In this document: in pieces, positions 21,390-35,200 of the stretch
Numbering within the stretch: the first letter of the stretch is position 1
How the letters are laid out: every line of letters begins with the position of its first letter
Assembly: GCA_019054805.1 (NCBI GenBank)
Contig: JAHQIY010000001.1
Coordinates: 8,012,501-8,076,500 of the forward strand
Reading direction: 5' to 3'
Length of the DNA stretch: 64,000 bases
Origin: Brachionus manjavacas
Lineage: Eukaryota; Rotifera; Eurotatoria; Ploima; Brachionidae
Position numbers and translations under genes: made by a program
The notes under the pieces: model-generated
What the model was told of the DNA's origin: nothing
Seen by the model: only the letters and a program-made list of their open reading frames with translations
Databases searched by the model: none

Positions 21390-22250
21390 TAATAAAAAAA
21401 CAATTTTTTTTTAAACTTAATTCAATTTATAAAATATTAAGCATTATGAATATGCATAAAATGAATTAAATGAGTTATACGAATTTAATGAATTAAATGA
21501 GTTATTTGAATAAAATGAGTAAATTGAATAAAATGAGCAGTATAAATAAAATGAGAAGAACTCTAAAATAAAGGATAAAAATGTAAACTCTTTTCATAGT
21601 AAGTTTTTTTTAAAAGCCATCGTCAATAGGTGACCATGAAGTAGAGGCACAAATCAAAGATATCTAAATGCTCAGAACGAATCAAACAAGTGAAAGTGAC
21701 TGGTCATTGACTTAACCTAATTTTGTTTAGGAAATCAAAAGAGAGCTTACATCCTGCAATATTTCAGTAAATCTTTGAGACTTGAAATTGATGTAAGGGT
21801 TAATTCTGACGGAGCTGTCCTAAAACAAATATCTTTCCATTCCTTTTGCTGAAAGTACAATTATAGGGTCACGAAAACTAAGTAAAGCAAGTACTCAGAG
21901 AAAAAGAAGCGACGACGGGTCTCCACGATCCTTTCATTTCTCACTTAAAACAGCCTCTGAACTATGTTCGCTAGGATCGGTTTCCAGTCTTAAATCATTA
22001 AAGAAATTTGGAATTACGGACTAAAATCTGCTAATCAAACGTCATCGAGAATACTATGATGTCGTCAAAATAAAGCAGGCGAAAACGTCCAAAATTCCCT
22101 TTTGTGATTTTTTCATTCTCCGCTAAAATGTCGCTAGTTCATTTGTTAGCACGAATGACATAACGTTGAATTCAAACAGATCAAATTCAGTGATGAATGA
22201 AGTTTTTGGCCTGTCTTCCACTTAAATTCAAATCTGATGAATAATATAGA
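21390..22250 (+). other. Extra block absent from the left copy; decayed coding DNA
   Basis: About 0.87 kb that the left partial copy lacks (it passes straight from the AT-rich stretch near 10130 to GTTTTGAAAATTTTGTCGC). The middle keeps a plus-strand frame of about 75 codons (about 21890-22130) with one internal stop: KRSDDGSPRSFHFSLKTASE, then LCSLGSVSSLKSLKKFGITD and LLIKRHREYYDVV. I do not recognise the family; it looks like decayed transposon coding sequence. Direct ATGAATTAAATGAGTTA-type subrepeats lie at about 21455-21550. It recurs at about 33670-34530 and 45960-46820. Confidence 0.45.
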
Positions 22251-22914
22251 GTTTTGAAAATTTTGTCGCACTGTCTTTCGAGTTCGAAAATATTCACAGG
22301 CCCTTTTGGAACTTCAAAAAGGTTGCAAGACAATTTCTAAGATCAGCTTCTTTTTACATGTTATCCCAACGGATAACTTGAAACTATTTCACCAAGTGCA
22401 AACAAAACCAGTATTTAAAGTAATCCAGCAAAGCCACATAAAACTGGGTATTGCTGGACGGAGTGTTACAGAATAAAGGTGCGTAATTTTTCTGATAAAA
22501 AGATAAATTATTCGAAAAAAAAATAGCTATAATAAAAAAATTAGTTGAAGAAAGAAATATCAGCCAATTAGAAATACCTAGGAAAATAGTTTGGTAAGTT
22601 CAAAAATGACAAATATTTCTAATAATTCAAAATTGTCGAATAATTCAAACGATTAATCGTTTCTTAATTCAAAAAGGAAGAATCAAACTGAAAACTAACG
22701 AGTTCTACAACCAACAATGAGGTTTTTATGGTGAAATCATTTTCGAGGAAAATTGTCCTAATCGTATTAGATTCATGAACAATTATTACTTAAGATCGGG
22801 TTATGATAGTCAATATAGTTCATTAAATAGATCGACACTTATAACTCCAATACGAAATTAATAAAAATAGCAATTTTTTTCAAAAACAAATAACGTAAAT
22901 AATGAATTAGATAA

Positions 22915-23737
22915 TAATGACTCAAAATATGCCTTCAAGAATAAGAGAAAAAAATTTGAATGGAGAAAAGATAAAATGCTTATTAGACACAAGAGGTGTG
23001 AAAAAAAAATCAAAATATCTTAAAAAAAAAGGGTATTAGGAATTTCTGCGGAATTGGGTCAGTCACATGTTTTTTGAGAATTGGTGATATTGAAGTGCAA
23101 CTAGATGTTTTGTTTAATTGATCTTGACTTTTTCGGAAAAGTACAAGGAACTAAGGATAAGCTAAAAGAAATTTATAATTTTTTTAAGATGGGACAGAAA
23201 AAAAAAGCATTAGACAAAAGGAAGTGAAATAAAACGAGAACCAGCCAGAAAAATTTCTAATCACTAAAAATAGAAATTAAAAAAAAACGATAAACTAATG
23301 GGCACCCCTTGTTCTTGTGGAAAATAAAAAGGGAAAATAAGGTTATGAACTGATTAAAGACAATTAAAGGTAACAAAGAAGGCTACCAAATACCAAGATT
23401 GCATGAAGCCTACAAAATAAAACAGACAAACGGAAAGAAGAAGTTGATTGTTAACATGAATAGACTTAAAAAATGCTTCATGTTTTCAGGCCAGCACGAA
23501 GAAATCGCATCGTTCCAGAATCAAAAAATTACAATCAGTGAAGATTGGGATGAAAATAACCTAGTTTCTACGAGTTTCTCTTCAGGTAAATCAGAAAATA
23601 ATCATCGCATTCCAGAGGATCTTTCGTCGACTTCTCAAGTTATGCCGGTTCGATCATATTCAAAATACTTAGGTCAATCAGGATATAATCAGTTTGCAGA
23701 GTCCGAGAATAGGGCAGTGATTGCTCCGGACCTTTAA
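22915..23737 (+). pseudogene. Ty3/gypsy polyprotein remnant, unit 1
   Basis: Same remnant as at 10741-11455 but with its small segments retained: NFCGIGSVTCFLRIGDIEV (protease-like) and the integrase C-terminus HEAYKIKQTNGKKKLIVN with MNRLKKCFMFSGQHEE, now ending after a longer tail at 23737. No reverse transcriptase or LTR is present. Confidence 0.5.
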
Positions 23738-24092
23738 AATTAAAACACAATTTTTATTCACACACTCGGCCTTTACTACAATATATTAATTCAAATATTA
23801 ATTTAAAAAAACCTGCAAAATTAAAATTTTTAATAATTTATTTTTTGCAATTTTTAGATCATTCAGCTTGGTATTTGATAGGTATATAAAATTTGCTTTA
23901 AAAATTTAGATTTTCATTTTTTCTCTTTTGATAATATCAAAATATACAAATTTATTTATTATTAAACAAAGGGATCAAATCTCGAAGTCCCATTGGATTT
24001 AGTCCGTAAGATATTAATAATTTAATTAAAAATAGATTTTCAAAAATTTTTTACTTATTTATTATTGTCTAAATTTTCAAAATATACCACAC

Positions 24093-27000
24093 TTAAATTT
24101 TAATTCCAGTCAAACTTGGTAATCGCAAGTCTTCTTTGGACTGTGTTCTACTTAAGTATTCAGATATATTTGGCAATTTGTTAAAATAATTTCGTGCCAT
24201 CACATGTTTCTGCTTAATTTTTTTGATGAATTGCTCACCATAGCTCTTTTAAAAAAAAATTTATAATGATTCCTTCAGAATTTATCTTTAACAATTACCA
24301 AGTCTAAATTTGTCAATTTTAAATGGGACTCAGCTTCGTCCAAAGTTAATAAAATTGTATTCCATGGAGACCATTCCTCTTCCTTTTTCCATCGCAAAAA
24401 ATGTAATTGATAAATATCATTATTTGAGCTCAATATGGACTGGCTATTCCAAATTGTTTCAAACATATATTGAATGTCTCTCTCCTAGATCCAACTTTTT
24501 GTGAAAATTTATTAAATTTTTGAAAAAACTTACAGTTAACAAAAAGCATATTCGGGAGTTAGGGCTGTAACTTTGTTCATCTTGTTGAATTCTTGCGAGC
24601 ATAAATCTATTATAAATAAAAAAAAATAAATGTATTCAATTCTTTTTCATCGAAAATATACTTGAATTTTGTAAAATCAACTCGTTTAAGAGCTAAATTC
24701 TCAAGATTTCTACAACTTCGGCATTTTCCTACTTTGCTACTTGATGAGCTAATCTGAAATTCCGTCGAGGGCAGATAGCGTTGACAAGTCGAACAATAAA
24801 AGCTCTCAATTTTTTCATTAAAATCCTGTGGTACTTTTAGATGACGAGCTGCTGCTGGATTAAATTGTGGAGTTTTGATATATTGTAAAAATAAGGACAC
24901 GATGCGCTTTCTCAAGCCAACTAAATTTTCTTCTTTAATTCCTCTCATCAGCAGATCAGCTTCACGATCGATTAGAGCAATAATTTCTTGAGTTAATTTA
25001 CAATCGTGTTCCTTTAATATTATTTTATTAATTAATTATTATAATTTTATAAAAAGTTCTTTGACACATGAAAGTGACAAGTGAAAAATAATATTTTATA
25101 AGTTTTAAAAAATAAATAAAGAATTGTTTGTTTAAAAAACATAAGTGAGGCTTAATAATTTGAATTGAAAAAATTTTTTAGAATTAAAAAAAATGATATT
25201 TTTAAATTCTGAAATAAAACTTAACTTTTTTTTGAATGAATAATACCAATATTAAATTTCTTGATTAGATCTTTAACAGGATCTCCTAAGGATCACCTTA
25301 AATAAAAATTAATAACAAGTATCCCTTTTCTATCCTAGTGGATAATGGGAAGGCACTCATCTCCTTTTCAAGTATCTTTTTGAGCAACGGCTCCGATCTA
25401 ACACAGAAGCTTCTCCATCAAGTTGATCATCTACACCGCAATTATTACTCAGTCGAAACTGGTCTCCCTATTTTTATGATGAAAGAGGTTTTAAACATTC
25501 GCCCCGTATTGCAGAGATATTTTTAAGATTTTTTCACCCTCAGAGGGTTTTAAACCCTCGATCTTCTGTTTGCAAGACTAATACGCAAACCATTCGACTA
25601 TACGGGCATCACCTTAAATAATCTTATCTAAATTATGCTTTAGAAAAATAATATTAAGAAATTTAAGGAAAAATAAAAGGTAAATGCTGGTTTGAAGTCT
25701 CAGTTTTATTTTAAAATTCAATAATTTTTATGATTCCTGGTACAAGATCTTCTATAAATTTCTTATAGGTTTATTATTTAGGATATGATATATTTTTAAA
25801 AGATTTTTTAAAATAAGATTCAATGAGATTTTTATTTAAGAATACAAAAAAATTCTTTGATTCCTAAGAAAAAATTTTAGAAGTTAAAGAATTCCTAAGA
25901 TAATTTTCTAGGATCTTAACAAAGAAAATTGTTAAGAATCTTAATCTTAATTTGAATTTTAATAATCTTAGAAGCTGAACTTTCTTAAAGATTCTTAAAA
26001 AGAATTTTCTCATGGGTATCTTTCTTTTCATTCTAAAGCTGCGTATTTTTTTAATGAGTAAAATAAAATTTATAAAGTTATGAAATGATTGAAAAACTAA
26101 CAAAGAATCCTTAAGCAGTTTGTGTAATGTAATAATCACTTTATCTGTAGCGAAAGTAGATTATTCATTTAGAAAAAAAAAGTTTTAAGAAATAACAAAG
26201 ATTAATTAGGCATGTAAAGAGCTTTATTAGAGTCATTTAAAATAAAAAAGTTATTTGAGAATAAAAAATTTGAAGATAATTTCAGATTTTTGGATTTTAT
26301 TTTTCTTTGAGTTGTTTTTTGAATGAGAAATCTCTTTGAGAAGAATAATTCTCAGCTTTTTTATACTACTAATACTACAAGTTTTTTTTTATTGTTGAGG
26401 ACAAAAAAACTAATACCTTTTACCGTCCGAAGCAAAAAAATTTGACCAAACATTTCAAATATCCGAGATGATCCAATCCTTATGTATTATTATTATTATT
26501 ATTTATTAGTTTAAAGCCCCATAGGCAAAAATACAAATAAATTACATTAAATTCGAGTTAAATAAAAAATTATATGTTTGTATTATATATAGGTAATCAA
26601 TAATGGTGATTTTTTTAATTAATATATAGAATCCATAATTCATAATGTACTTAATTTTTTGGAGGGTTGTACTAACTTTTAAGTGAAAATTCTTTTTGTA
26701 CTTGTTTTTAAACAAAACCTCAGACTCGTTTTCTCTAAAATTATTATCTATTTGTATTTCTGTTCTAGTCTAAGCTCCTTCAAATAAAATAGAAAAAAAG
26801 ATAAAAAATTTTTAGAAAATATTTTTAATTTAATAAGAATATGGAGATAAAATCTATATAAAATTTATATAAAATTTATTTTAAATAATTCTCAACCGGA
26901 TTTTTTACTCATCTTTTTCATTAAAATAAAAGTATTTTTTTATACACAAAAATTTGCCGTCCAAAATTACTTCTTGATTATAAAAAATTTCTTCTATTTA

Positions 27001-27417
27001 ATTACTCTAAAAAAAAAAAACGTTTCTAATAGCTCAACAAGTTAACAATTCAATAAAGGAATCAATAATTTTTACCTTGACCGTATGTTTTAAAGTAAGC
27101 AAAACATCCAAGCGTTCATCTTGAGTTAAAAAATTCATATTTAAACTATTGAATATATCTTTTAGTTCTCGAGCTCTAATATTGTAAGGAGTATCTAGCT
27201 CAGTGACAGAACCATTTTTGGCTTTCCAAATTTTGGGTTGTGACATCTAGACAGAAAAATAATTTAAAAAATCCAATTTTATTGTGAATTGAATTACTTT
27301 TTCTAATAAAATTTGAATATTTCTGTCTTTATTTTCTTTATTTGCTTCAATTTTGTACCTTTCAATTGTCTTCATTTCTTGGCTGTGGAATAAAGTTGTT
27401 ATCATCGAAACTATCAT
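24093..27417 (-). pseudogene. 5'-truncated IQUB copy 2 with possible fusion start
   Basis: Exons by the same model: 27417-27298 (fusion start at 27417; IQUB homology from 27369), 27246-27076, 25011-24662, 24606-24534, 24484-24299, 24245-24093. All splice sites are kept and the spliced frame is again 351 codons including stop. In the exons I compared, the protein reads as in the complete gene. The SINE in intron 3 is at 25306-25607. Confidence 0.7.
25306..25607 (-). mobile_element. tRNA-derived SINE, IQUB copy 2
   Basis: Orthologous to the insertion at 13024-13325, with the same 14-bp duplications (25292-25305, 25608-25621). It carries T at 25582 where copies 1 and 4 have C. Confidence 0.72.
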
Positions 27418-28342
27418 CTAATGTTGAAGAATTTTCCGGATTGATAACATTAAAACTACTCGACCCGAACTCGGAATTTTGAACTCGGACACAGTGCAGT
27501 AAAAAAATTTTTGAGGTATTCATTCTCAACAATTCTTATTGCAGAGCCACTCGTAATGATAAACATTAGGAACAAAAATAAAATTTGTGATCGACTCGAT
27601 TTCGTTTGTTCATCTTGAGGCTGAATTTTGTGTATCGAGATCAAGTGATTGTTCATGTTATATTTTGACGTCAAGTAAACATATTTTTTTCCACCACCAT
27701 CAACTTGACAAACTGCGTAATTACCATTCTCAGATGATAAGCGTTTGAAATATTTCCAAACACAAGAAGACATACGATTGGTTTTGACTTCAACAGCTTC
27801 TTAATCATCCGATTGATAATACAATTCTTCAGATATTTCTTCATCAGATGAGTCTTTGGAGCATTGAACTTTTTTCTTGAATGTGGAAGAATTGTTTTGG
27901 TTCGATCCGATCAAAGGAGTTTTTTAGCTATTTTGGGTATTGAAACCTTCATCATTACTTACCATTGTCTACACAATCATCATCATCACTATAATTGCCA
28001 TCACAACTCCCATTACCATCACCATTATCATCATCACTACCATTACCATCACCATTATCATCATCACTACCAATACCATCACCAATATCTTTATCCATAA
28101 TTAGAGAATTTTCGAAACTTTTCTCCAGATCTATTAATTGAAATTCGTCTATCATAAGTCAATTTTTGCTTAATGCTGGACAAAACCTCTCAATTAATAT
28201 CACTTTCATCACCAACTGGCCTATAAATATCCGAGGTTTTATCACGCTTTTGCAATTTTTGATTATCTTTAACAAAAAACACTGAAGTTTCTTTTCTTTT
28301 TGAAGAAAAAGAAGAGCTTGAGCAAGGTGTTTCATTAGACAT
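27370..28342 (-). pseudogene. hAT-type BED-finger fragment, unit 2
   Basis: Copy of the fragment at 15084-16055. It has one extra T in the run at about 27870, which shifts the frame of the exon after the short intron and separates the acidic part from the BED finger. The in-frame stop before the finger is shared with the other units. Confidence 0.58.
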
Positions 28343-28875
28343 TTTTTTTCGAGTTTAGAAATAATTTTATTATAAAAGTTCTAGAGCTTTTTATATTCAA
28401 AATTTATATGCCGAAATTAAAGGCAAAATACATTTGAATCATGTTTTTTTCCCATGAAATTGTAAAAGAATGATATCGAGATTTTTTTAGTTTGTTCTTG
28501 ATTATCATGATTTTAAACATTTATTCACTTTTTTAAAAATATGAAAAGAAATTAAAAAATTAAATATGAAAATATAGTTGTCCCTGAATAAAAATTAAAT
28601 TTAATACGAATTAAAGTTCGAAGTTCGATAATTAAAAAAATTTTTTTTGTTTTCCGTTTTTTTCTAATTATTTTATCTATTCAAATATCGAATTCTAATA
28701 TTACTTATTTAATTCAACACTCCAATGACCACCGTGTCATTTTTGACATTTTTGAGGTTATTTTGCTAAAAAACTCTGGCAATTTTTTTTATGATTTATA
28801 TTTTTTGATTAATCTAATTAACTTGATATTTGAAAACAAAAAAAGTGAAATTTGAAAAAAAAAAGGCTTACTTAA

Positions 28876-29638
28876 ATTACCAGCCGTGTCATTTTTGACA
28901 CGTCATTCATTTTGTCTACATGAAGCTTTTTAAAAATTACATAATGTGAGATGGTGTGCTGTTTTTGTTTTATTTTTTTCTTCTTAAAAATAAAATTGAT
29001 TATTAAATTGAAAAATTAAAAATGTCACGACGAGAAGCAGCCCTAAAAGCCCGCAAGGAGTAAGAAAAGTACAAAAACTGTAATGATATTGAATCAGGGG
29101 AATCAGATGAAGAGATAAACAATGAAAATGAAAGTGAAGATGAGGAAGAACATAGTTTAATACCTATTACTCCATCAACTCCAAAAACACCATCTCAAAA
29201 CAAAAAACGTTCTTTGAGTTCCTCAAATACTCCAGTTTCATTAAAAAAGCCAATTTAGAATCAAGAAAAAAATGTCAAGTACGATTATGCAAAGAAAATA
29301 AAACAAAAATTACCTGTACATTTTGTACAAAGCCAACATGTGGGGTTTGTCTTCATGAGCAGAAGGTCGAATCTGTTTGAAAAATATGAAAATGGCAAAA
29401 AACTATAATTTTTTTTTAATTTTCATTTTTTTTTAATTAAATTTTATTTTCTATTCAATTTGAATTATTACAAAACTAAAAGATTTTTTTGATCATCTGA
29501 TTATTTTGCATTCAAATAATAATTTAAATAAAAAAATAATTTTTCCTAACAATTAATCCAAAAAAATTGCAATTTTTAATTTTTCCGCTCTTTTATATTG
29601 AAATTTTAAAATCGTGTCAAAAATGACACTGTGGTAAT
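28876..29638 (+). mobile_element. Internally deleted piggyBac element, unit 2
   Basis: Copy of the element at 16589-17353, with TTAA duplications at 28872-28875 and 29639-29642. The Cys-rich finger is out of frame with the acidic N-terminal part, as in unit 1. Confidence 0.82.
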
Positions 29639-30074
29639 TTAAGGTAAAAAAATTTTGGTCATTTGATTGTTAATTGTTTATTAAAATTTATATTGATCTC
29701 CTTTCATTGAGAATCGATCCCGGGCCCAATTGTCGATAAAAATTTAACAACGACTTAGCTTAATCGACTTTGCAGTTCCTTTGTTATATATTTAGAAAAA
29801 TACAACTTAAAACTTTTCTATTTAATTTTATTTAAAAAAAAAAATAATTTCCGTGTCTCACACCACTCTTCTTGCTCACCTCATATAATCGTTGTTTTGC
29901 CATCAGCTTTGGTTTTGTAATATTTCGTATGGTTTTTAATCTGTTGTTTAGATGGGACAGAGACGGGAAATTTTTGAGAAAGTAATCCGAATAAAGCTTT
30001 TGATTTAGTTATCTTTTTGTTAACTAAATCATACATTTATTCTTTGACATCTTTGATGATACCATGAGTGGTTT

Positions 30075-30653
30075 CTATCGAGTTGTGTTTTTCGAAGTGT
30101 TCAGCTTCACCTCTAAATATGTATATTTTGTCGTCATCTGATTCGGATAAGATGTTGATTCGTACTGGACGTTCTCCGTTGAAACAATCCATTTGAGACC
30201 ATCATTTGTTCTTTGATTTGTTCCTTTTTTCCAACACTTTTCATTAACGTCCACTTGAAATGCATCTTCATAAGACTGGTAGGTTGTTTTGTCTGGAAGA
30301 TATATACCTGCTTGGCCTCTGTGTCTTTTCGAAGCTAATTCTACATCATCGTTTGTATTATATGGATCATTAGGAATATCGAGTATATCAATATTTATAT
30401 CGCTGATAGTGTCGTCGTTGTTGGTTTTGATTTTCGATTGTTTGAATAAGATTTGTTCACGCTGAATTTGTCGATTGACTTTCAATGCTTTGAAATAGTT
30501 GTCTAATCTTGTTTTTAATGCGTCTCTTTTACCGTATTTGGATATATGATATTGGAAACAAAGTTGTTGTAATTGTTTAAGATTATATCCTGCATATGAG
30601 CTAATTTCATAAACCTGATTTAGAGAATGTGTACATGCTGGGGTTGTTGTTGG
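30075..30653 (-). pseudogene. SAP-domain ORF, unit 2
   Basis: Copy of 17789-18367, with one coding change after the SAP motif (ALKVNRQ instead of ALNVNRQ). The frame is otherwise intact to the same stop. Confidence 0.45.
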
Positions 30654-31572
30654 TTATATTAATATCTTGGTATGTAGATCGGGTTCACTAGACTGTGCTT
30701 AATTGATTCGCTCGATTAGTTGCGCTTTCAAACCAATGGCTGGTCGTTTTAATGCCTTACAACATTTTGTAATTTTTAAGGGATAAGTTTTTCATGATGA
30801 AATCGCTAATAGAGTAATAGAGTAATTATTTTCCATTAGATCGAATATATTCATAAAAAAAGGAAACCAATTCCAGAGATAAAAAAAAAAAGAAAAGCTT
30901 GTTAGAGATGAAAATAATTCAAAATACACTTGAGTTGTAAATAGGTTTATTTGTCACTAAATAATTCTTTTTGTTTTTGATTAATTCATTTTGTTCTGAG
31001 ATTAATTGATTTTTATTTTTTCTAATAAAATCTTTATTTTGTTCTTTTTTTAATCAATTTTGTTTTTGTTTAATTTTTATAAGTCTAATAGTAAATTTTA
31101 GAAGAAATAAACCTTTTATAGTAAAAAAAAACAATTTTTTTATACCAAATCACATGTATTAACGAAAAAATACATTTTTGAAGATAGGCCCAATATCTTG
31201 TCTAGCTTAAAGTATGTCTGCTTTTTTTTTGTAATTTCTTTTTATTCTTAATGTTAGATAAATTCAAAAAAAACTTCTAATTAATTCGAAAATTAAATAA
31301 TTCTGTTAAATAAAAAATCCACTAATAAAATCCATTAATTACTTAATTCTGTAAAAATCCACCAATTAAGTAAATTTTGCATTTACCTATTCGCATGTTT
31401 GTAAGTTGATCCCATATACCATAGTCTTTAGTTCTTGATATATTGAGTTAAACAAAAAACAAGTTCAGGCATACCAATATTAACAACTAAAACAAAATTG
31501 TGCAAGGAAATATAAATAAATGAATTTTTTAAAAATCTTTCTAGCTATTTCTTAGCAGTAAAATGTTTCGGA

Positions 31573-33620
31573 CATTCAGAAAGAGAGTTCCAATAACAAA
31601 TCCAGAAGATCAAAACAAAGTGAAAATAATTTACAGAAACAAAATTTCAAATTAAAATTCATTTTTTGTATTTTATCTATTTTCAAATACAAAATCAAGA
31701 TCAGATGAATCAGATGTAAAAGTTGTTTATGACTTTTTTATTGATAGAAATGAAAAAATGCTATTTCGTTTCGAAAAAATGCTATTACGAGTGTATAGTT
31801 TGGGAGAATCGTTAATCAATTCACAACGATCATAATACAGTCAATAACCGGTTATCCGGAAAGCCCGATTATCCAGAATCAATTTTCGGAATAGCACTTT
31901 TTGATTTTTTACTTTGAGCTTTTTCGCTTCCTTCTTTTTAGGCTTCGAGCTAATTAGAACAGCATTACTTCCGTATTACTTCTTGTTAAACCTTAAAATA
32001 TAAACACAAGGTTGCGAATCCACATTGTTTCTAGACTGGTGGAATCGATCGAACTACCAAAAGAAAGAAGACTCACCAAAACAGATTTGCCAGTCATCTA
32101 TAAGCACTCATCAAACGCCTGGATGACCACTGAAGTATTTAGCGAGTGGTTTCATGACTGTTGTCCCGAGCGTTGAAAAACATCTTGTAGAGATCGGCCA
32201 AGAACCTAAAGCTGTCCTTCTTCTGGATAATTGTGCCTGCCATCCAGATGTACGGGTCTCCAAAAATCAAATCATAAAGGTTGTAATGCTTCCTACAAAC
32301 ACAACATCCATCATCCAGCCACAAGACCAAGGAATAATCGCCTCGGTAAAAAAGCTTTTCAAAGCAGAAGTTCTCAAAATGTACTTTCAATCCTACCTAC
32401 TAAATCATTTAGATAGTAATCCACTTCAAACATTCTAAAACAAATACACGATAAAGGATGTCATCCTTGTCTTAGCGTCCGTATGGAAGTCAACTCACAC
32501 AACGACATTAAAACGAGCTTGGCACAAGTTAAATATAAACGTAGAAGTTACTGATATTGTTTTTGAGCCGACTTTGCCATATCAAAACGTTATTCCAAGA
32601 CACGAGATTGAGAGCTGGCTGCAGACCGAAGAAGGCGATGAGAGTTTCGAATTAATGGACAGCGCAGGCATTATTGAACGAGTCAGAAACCCAGATAGGA
32701 TTGTGGATCAGATGGAAGAGGATGAAGCCGATGAAGAACCGCCCGTTACAGCAGGTAACGTTAACAAGGCCGTAATATTGTGCACACAACTCTCAGACTT
32801 GATTCACAAGATTGGAGGAAGTGAACAAGTACAGGCCCTATTTGATCTGCAAGTTTTCCTTCGCAACAGACAGTTTGAAGCCAGTACCTACTAATCAACA
32901 ATCAGCTTTTAATTTTTATTGGTTAATTTTATTCGTTAATTGTTTCTTTGTTCTAAATAAACACTCTTTTTCAATTATCACTGTGTTTACCCCTCTTTTC
33001 GTTATCAAATCGTGTTATCCGGAAAATTTATTATCCGGAAGGCTATGAAAAAAAGCTCGAATCTCATTCCGGATAACCGGTTATTGACTGTAGATTATTT
33101 TTCGATATGATGGAAAGAATAATAACGAACTAACTTGTAATACAGAAAAATCAAAAGGAAAATGTGATCAAAAATCAAGAACCAAAGGAGTGGTTCTATC
33201 TGTCTTTAATTGTGGAATCGTGACTGGTTACCGAGAATTTTTTGATTCCGAAAACTGCTCTCAAATTTTAATATTTTATTTAGACATGGGAAAATATTTA
33301 GAAATACTATATACTAAATATCTAATCTAGCTGTTATTGATGATGCCTGTTATTTAAAAAATATGTTGAAAAAAATAAAATCTCGGAAAAAAGCATCAGA
33401 GTAAAATTTTTTAGCAGAATAACATATGCAATTGATCGACTACATTTTAGCAATCATAATGACCAATGGTGCCGAAATAACTTGGATCCGGATAGAATAA
33501 AGGATCTTGAAGGAGTCAATACTGTTATGTGTGAAGAAACAAATTACTAGTTGAGTAGGTACAAACATAATCTAAAGCATATGAATTTACAAAGATGTAT
33601 TTTTTTGTTTGTAATATTTT
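31573..33620 (+). pseudogene. KDZ-like transposase remnant split by Tigger, unit 2
   Basis: Copy of 19289-21335, carrying the same nonsense TAG in place of the Trp codon and the same Tigger insertion. Confidence 0.5.
31838..33090 (+). mobile_element. Tigger/pogo element, unit 2
   Basis: Copy of 19554-20807, at the identical position with the same TA duplications, so it arose by amplification of the unit and not by fresh insertion. The same internal stop and N-terminal loss are seen. Confidence 0.92.
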
Positions 33621-35200
33621 AAATATGTATTATGAAGTTAAAATTTAATTTTTTTTTATTTTTATTAATAAATAATAAAAAAACAATTTTTTTAAACTTA
33701 ATTCAATTTATAAAATATTAAGCATTGTGAATATGCATAAAATGAATTAAATGAGTTATACGAATTTAATGAATTAAATGAGTTATTTGAATAAAATGAG
33801 TAAATTGAATAAAATGAGCAGTATAAATAAAATGAGAAGAACTCTAAAATAAAGGATAAAAATGTAAACTCTTTTCATAGTAAGTTTTTTTTAAAAGCCA
33901 TCGTCAATAGGTGACCATGAAGTAGAGGCACAAATCAAAGATATCTAAATGCTCAGAACGAATCAAACAAGTGAAAGTGACTGGTCATTGACTTAACCTA
34001 ATTTTGTTTAGGAAATCAAAAGAGAGCTTACATCCTGCAATATTTCAGTAAATCTTTGAGACTTGAAATTGATGTAAGGGTTAATTCTGACGGAGCTGTC
34101 CTAAAACAAATATCTTTCCATTCCTTTTGCTGAAAGTACAATTATAGGGTCACGAAAACTAAGTAAAGCAAGTACTCAGAGAAAAAGAAGCGACGACGGG
34201 TCTCCACGATCCTTTCATTTCTCACTTAAAACAGCCTCTGAACTATGTTCGCTAGGATCGGTTTCCAGTCTTAAATCATTAAAGAAATTTGGAATTACGG
34301 ACTAAAATCTGCTAATCAAACGTCATCGAGAATACTATGATGTCGTCAAAATAAAGCAGGCGAAAACGTCCAAAATTCCCTTTTGTGATTTTTTCATTCT
34401 CCGCTAAAATGTCGCTAGTTCATTTGTTAGCACGAATGACATAACGTTGAATTCAAACAGATCAAATTCAGTGATGAATGAAGTTTTTGGCCTGTCTTCC
34501 ACTTAAATTCAAATCTGATGAATAATATAGAGTTTTGAAAATTTTGTCGCACTGTCTTTCGAGTTCGAAAATATTCACAGGCCCTTTTGGAACTTCAAAA
34601 AGGTTGCAAGACAATTTCTAAGATCAGCTTCTTTTTACATGTTATCCCAACGGATAACTTGAAACTATTTCACCAAGTGCAAACAAAACCAGTATTTAAA
34701 GTAATCCAGCAAAGCCACATAAAACTGGGTATTGCTGGACGGAGTGTTACAGAATAAAGGTGCGTAATTTTTCTGATAAAAAGATAAATTATTCGAAAAA
34801 AAAAAAATAGCTATAATAAAAAAATTAGTTGAAGAAAGAAATATCAGCCAATTAGAAATACCTAGGAAAATAGTTTGGTAAGTTCAAAAATGACAAATAT
34901 TTCTAATAATTCAAAATTGTCGAATAATTCAAACGATTAATCGTTTCTTAATTCAAAAAGGAAGAATCAAACTGAAAACTAACGAGTTCTACAACCAACA
35001 ATGAGGTTTTTATGGTGAAATCATTTTCGAGGAAAATTGTCCTAATCGTATTAGATTCATGAACAATTATTACTTAAGATCGGGTTATGATAGTCAATAT
35101 AGTTCATTAAATAGATCGACACTTATAACTCCAATACGAAATTAATAAAAATAGCAATTTTTTTCAAAAACAAATAACGTAAATAATGAATTAGATAATA

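Larger units (their letters stand above)
15084..27369. repeat. Tandem repeat unit 1 (12,286 bp)
   Basis: Defined from junction to junction, the junction being the point where IQUB exon 2 homology ends (after TTTCAATTGT on the plus strand). In order the unit holds: hAT fragment, piggyBac mini-element, SAP ORF, KDZ-like remnant with Tigger inside, an extra 0.87-kb block, Ty3/gypsy remnant, and IQUB exons 7 to 2 (minus strand) with the intronic SINE. Differences from units 2 and 3 are mostly single-base length changes in A or T runs plus scattered substitutions. Confidence 0.95.
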
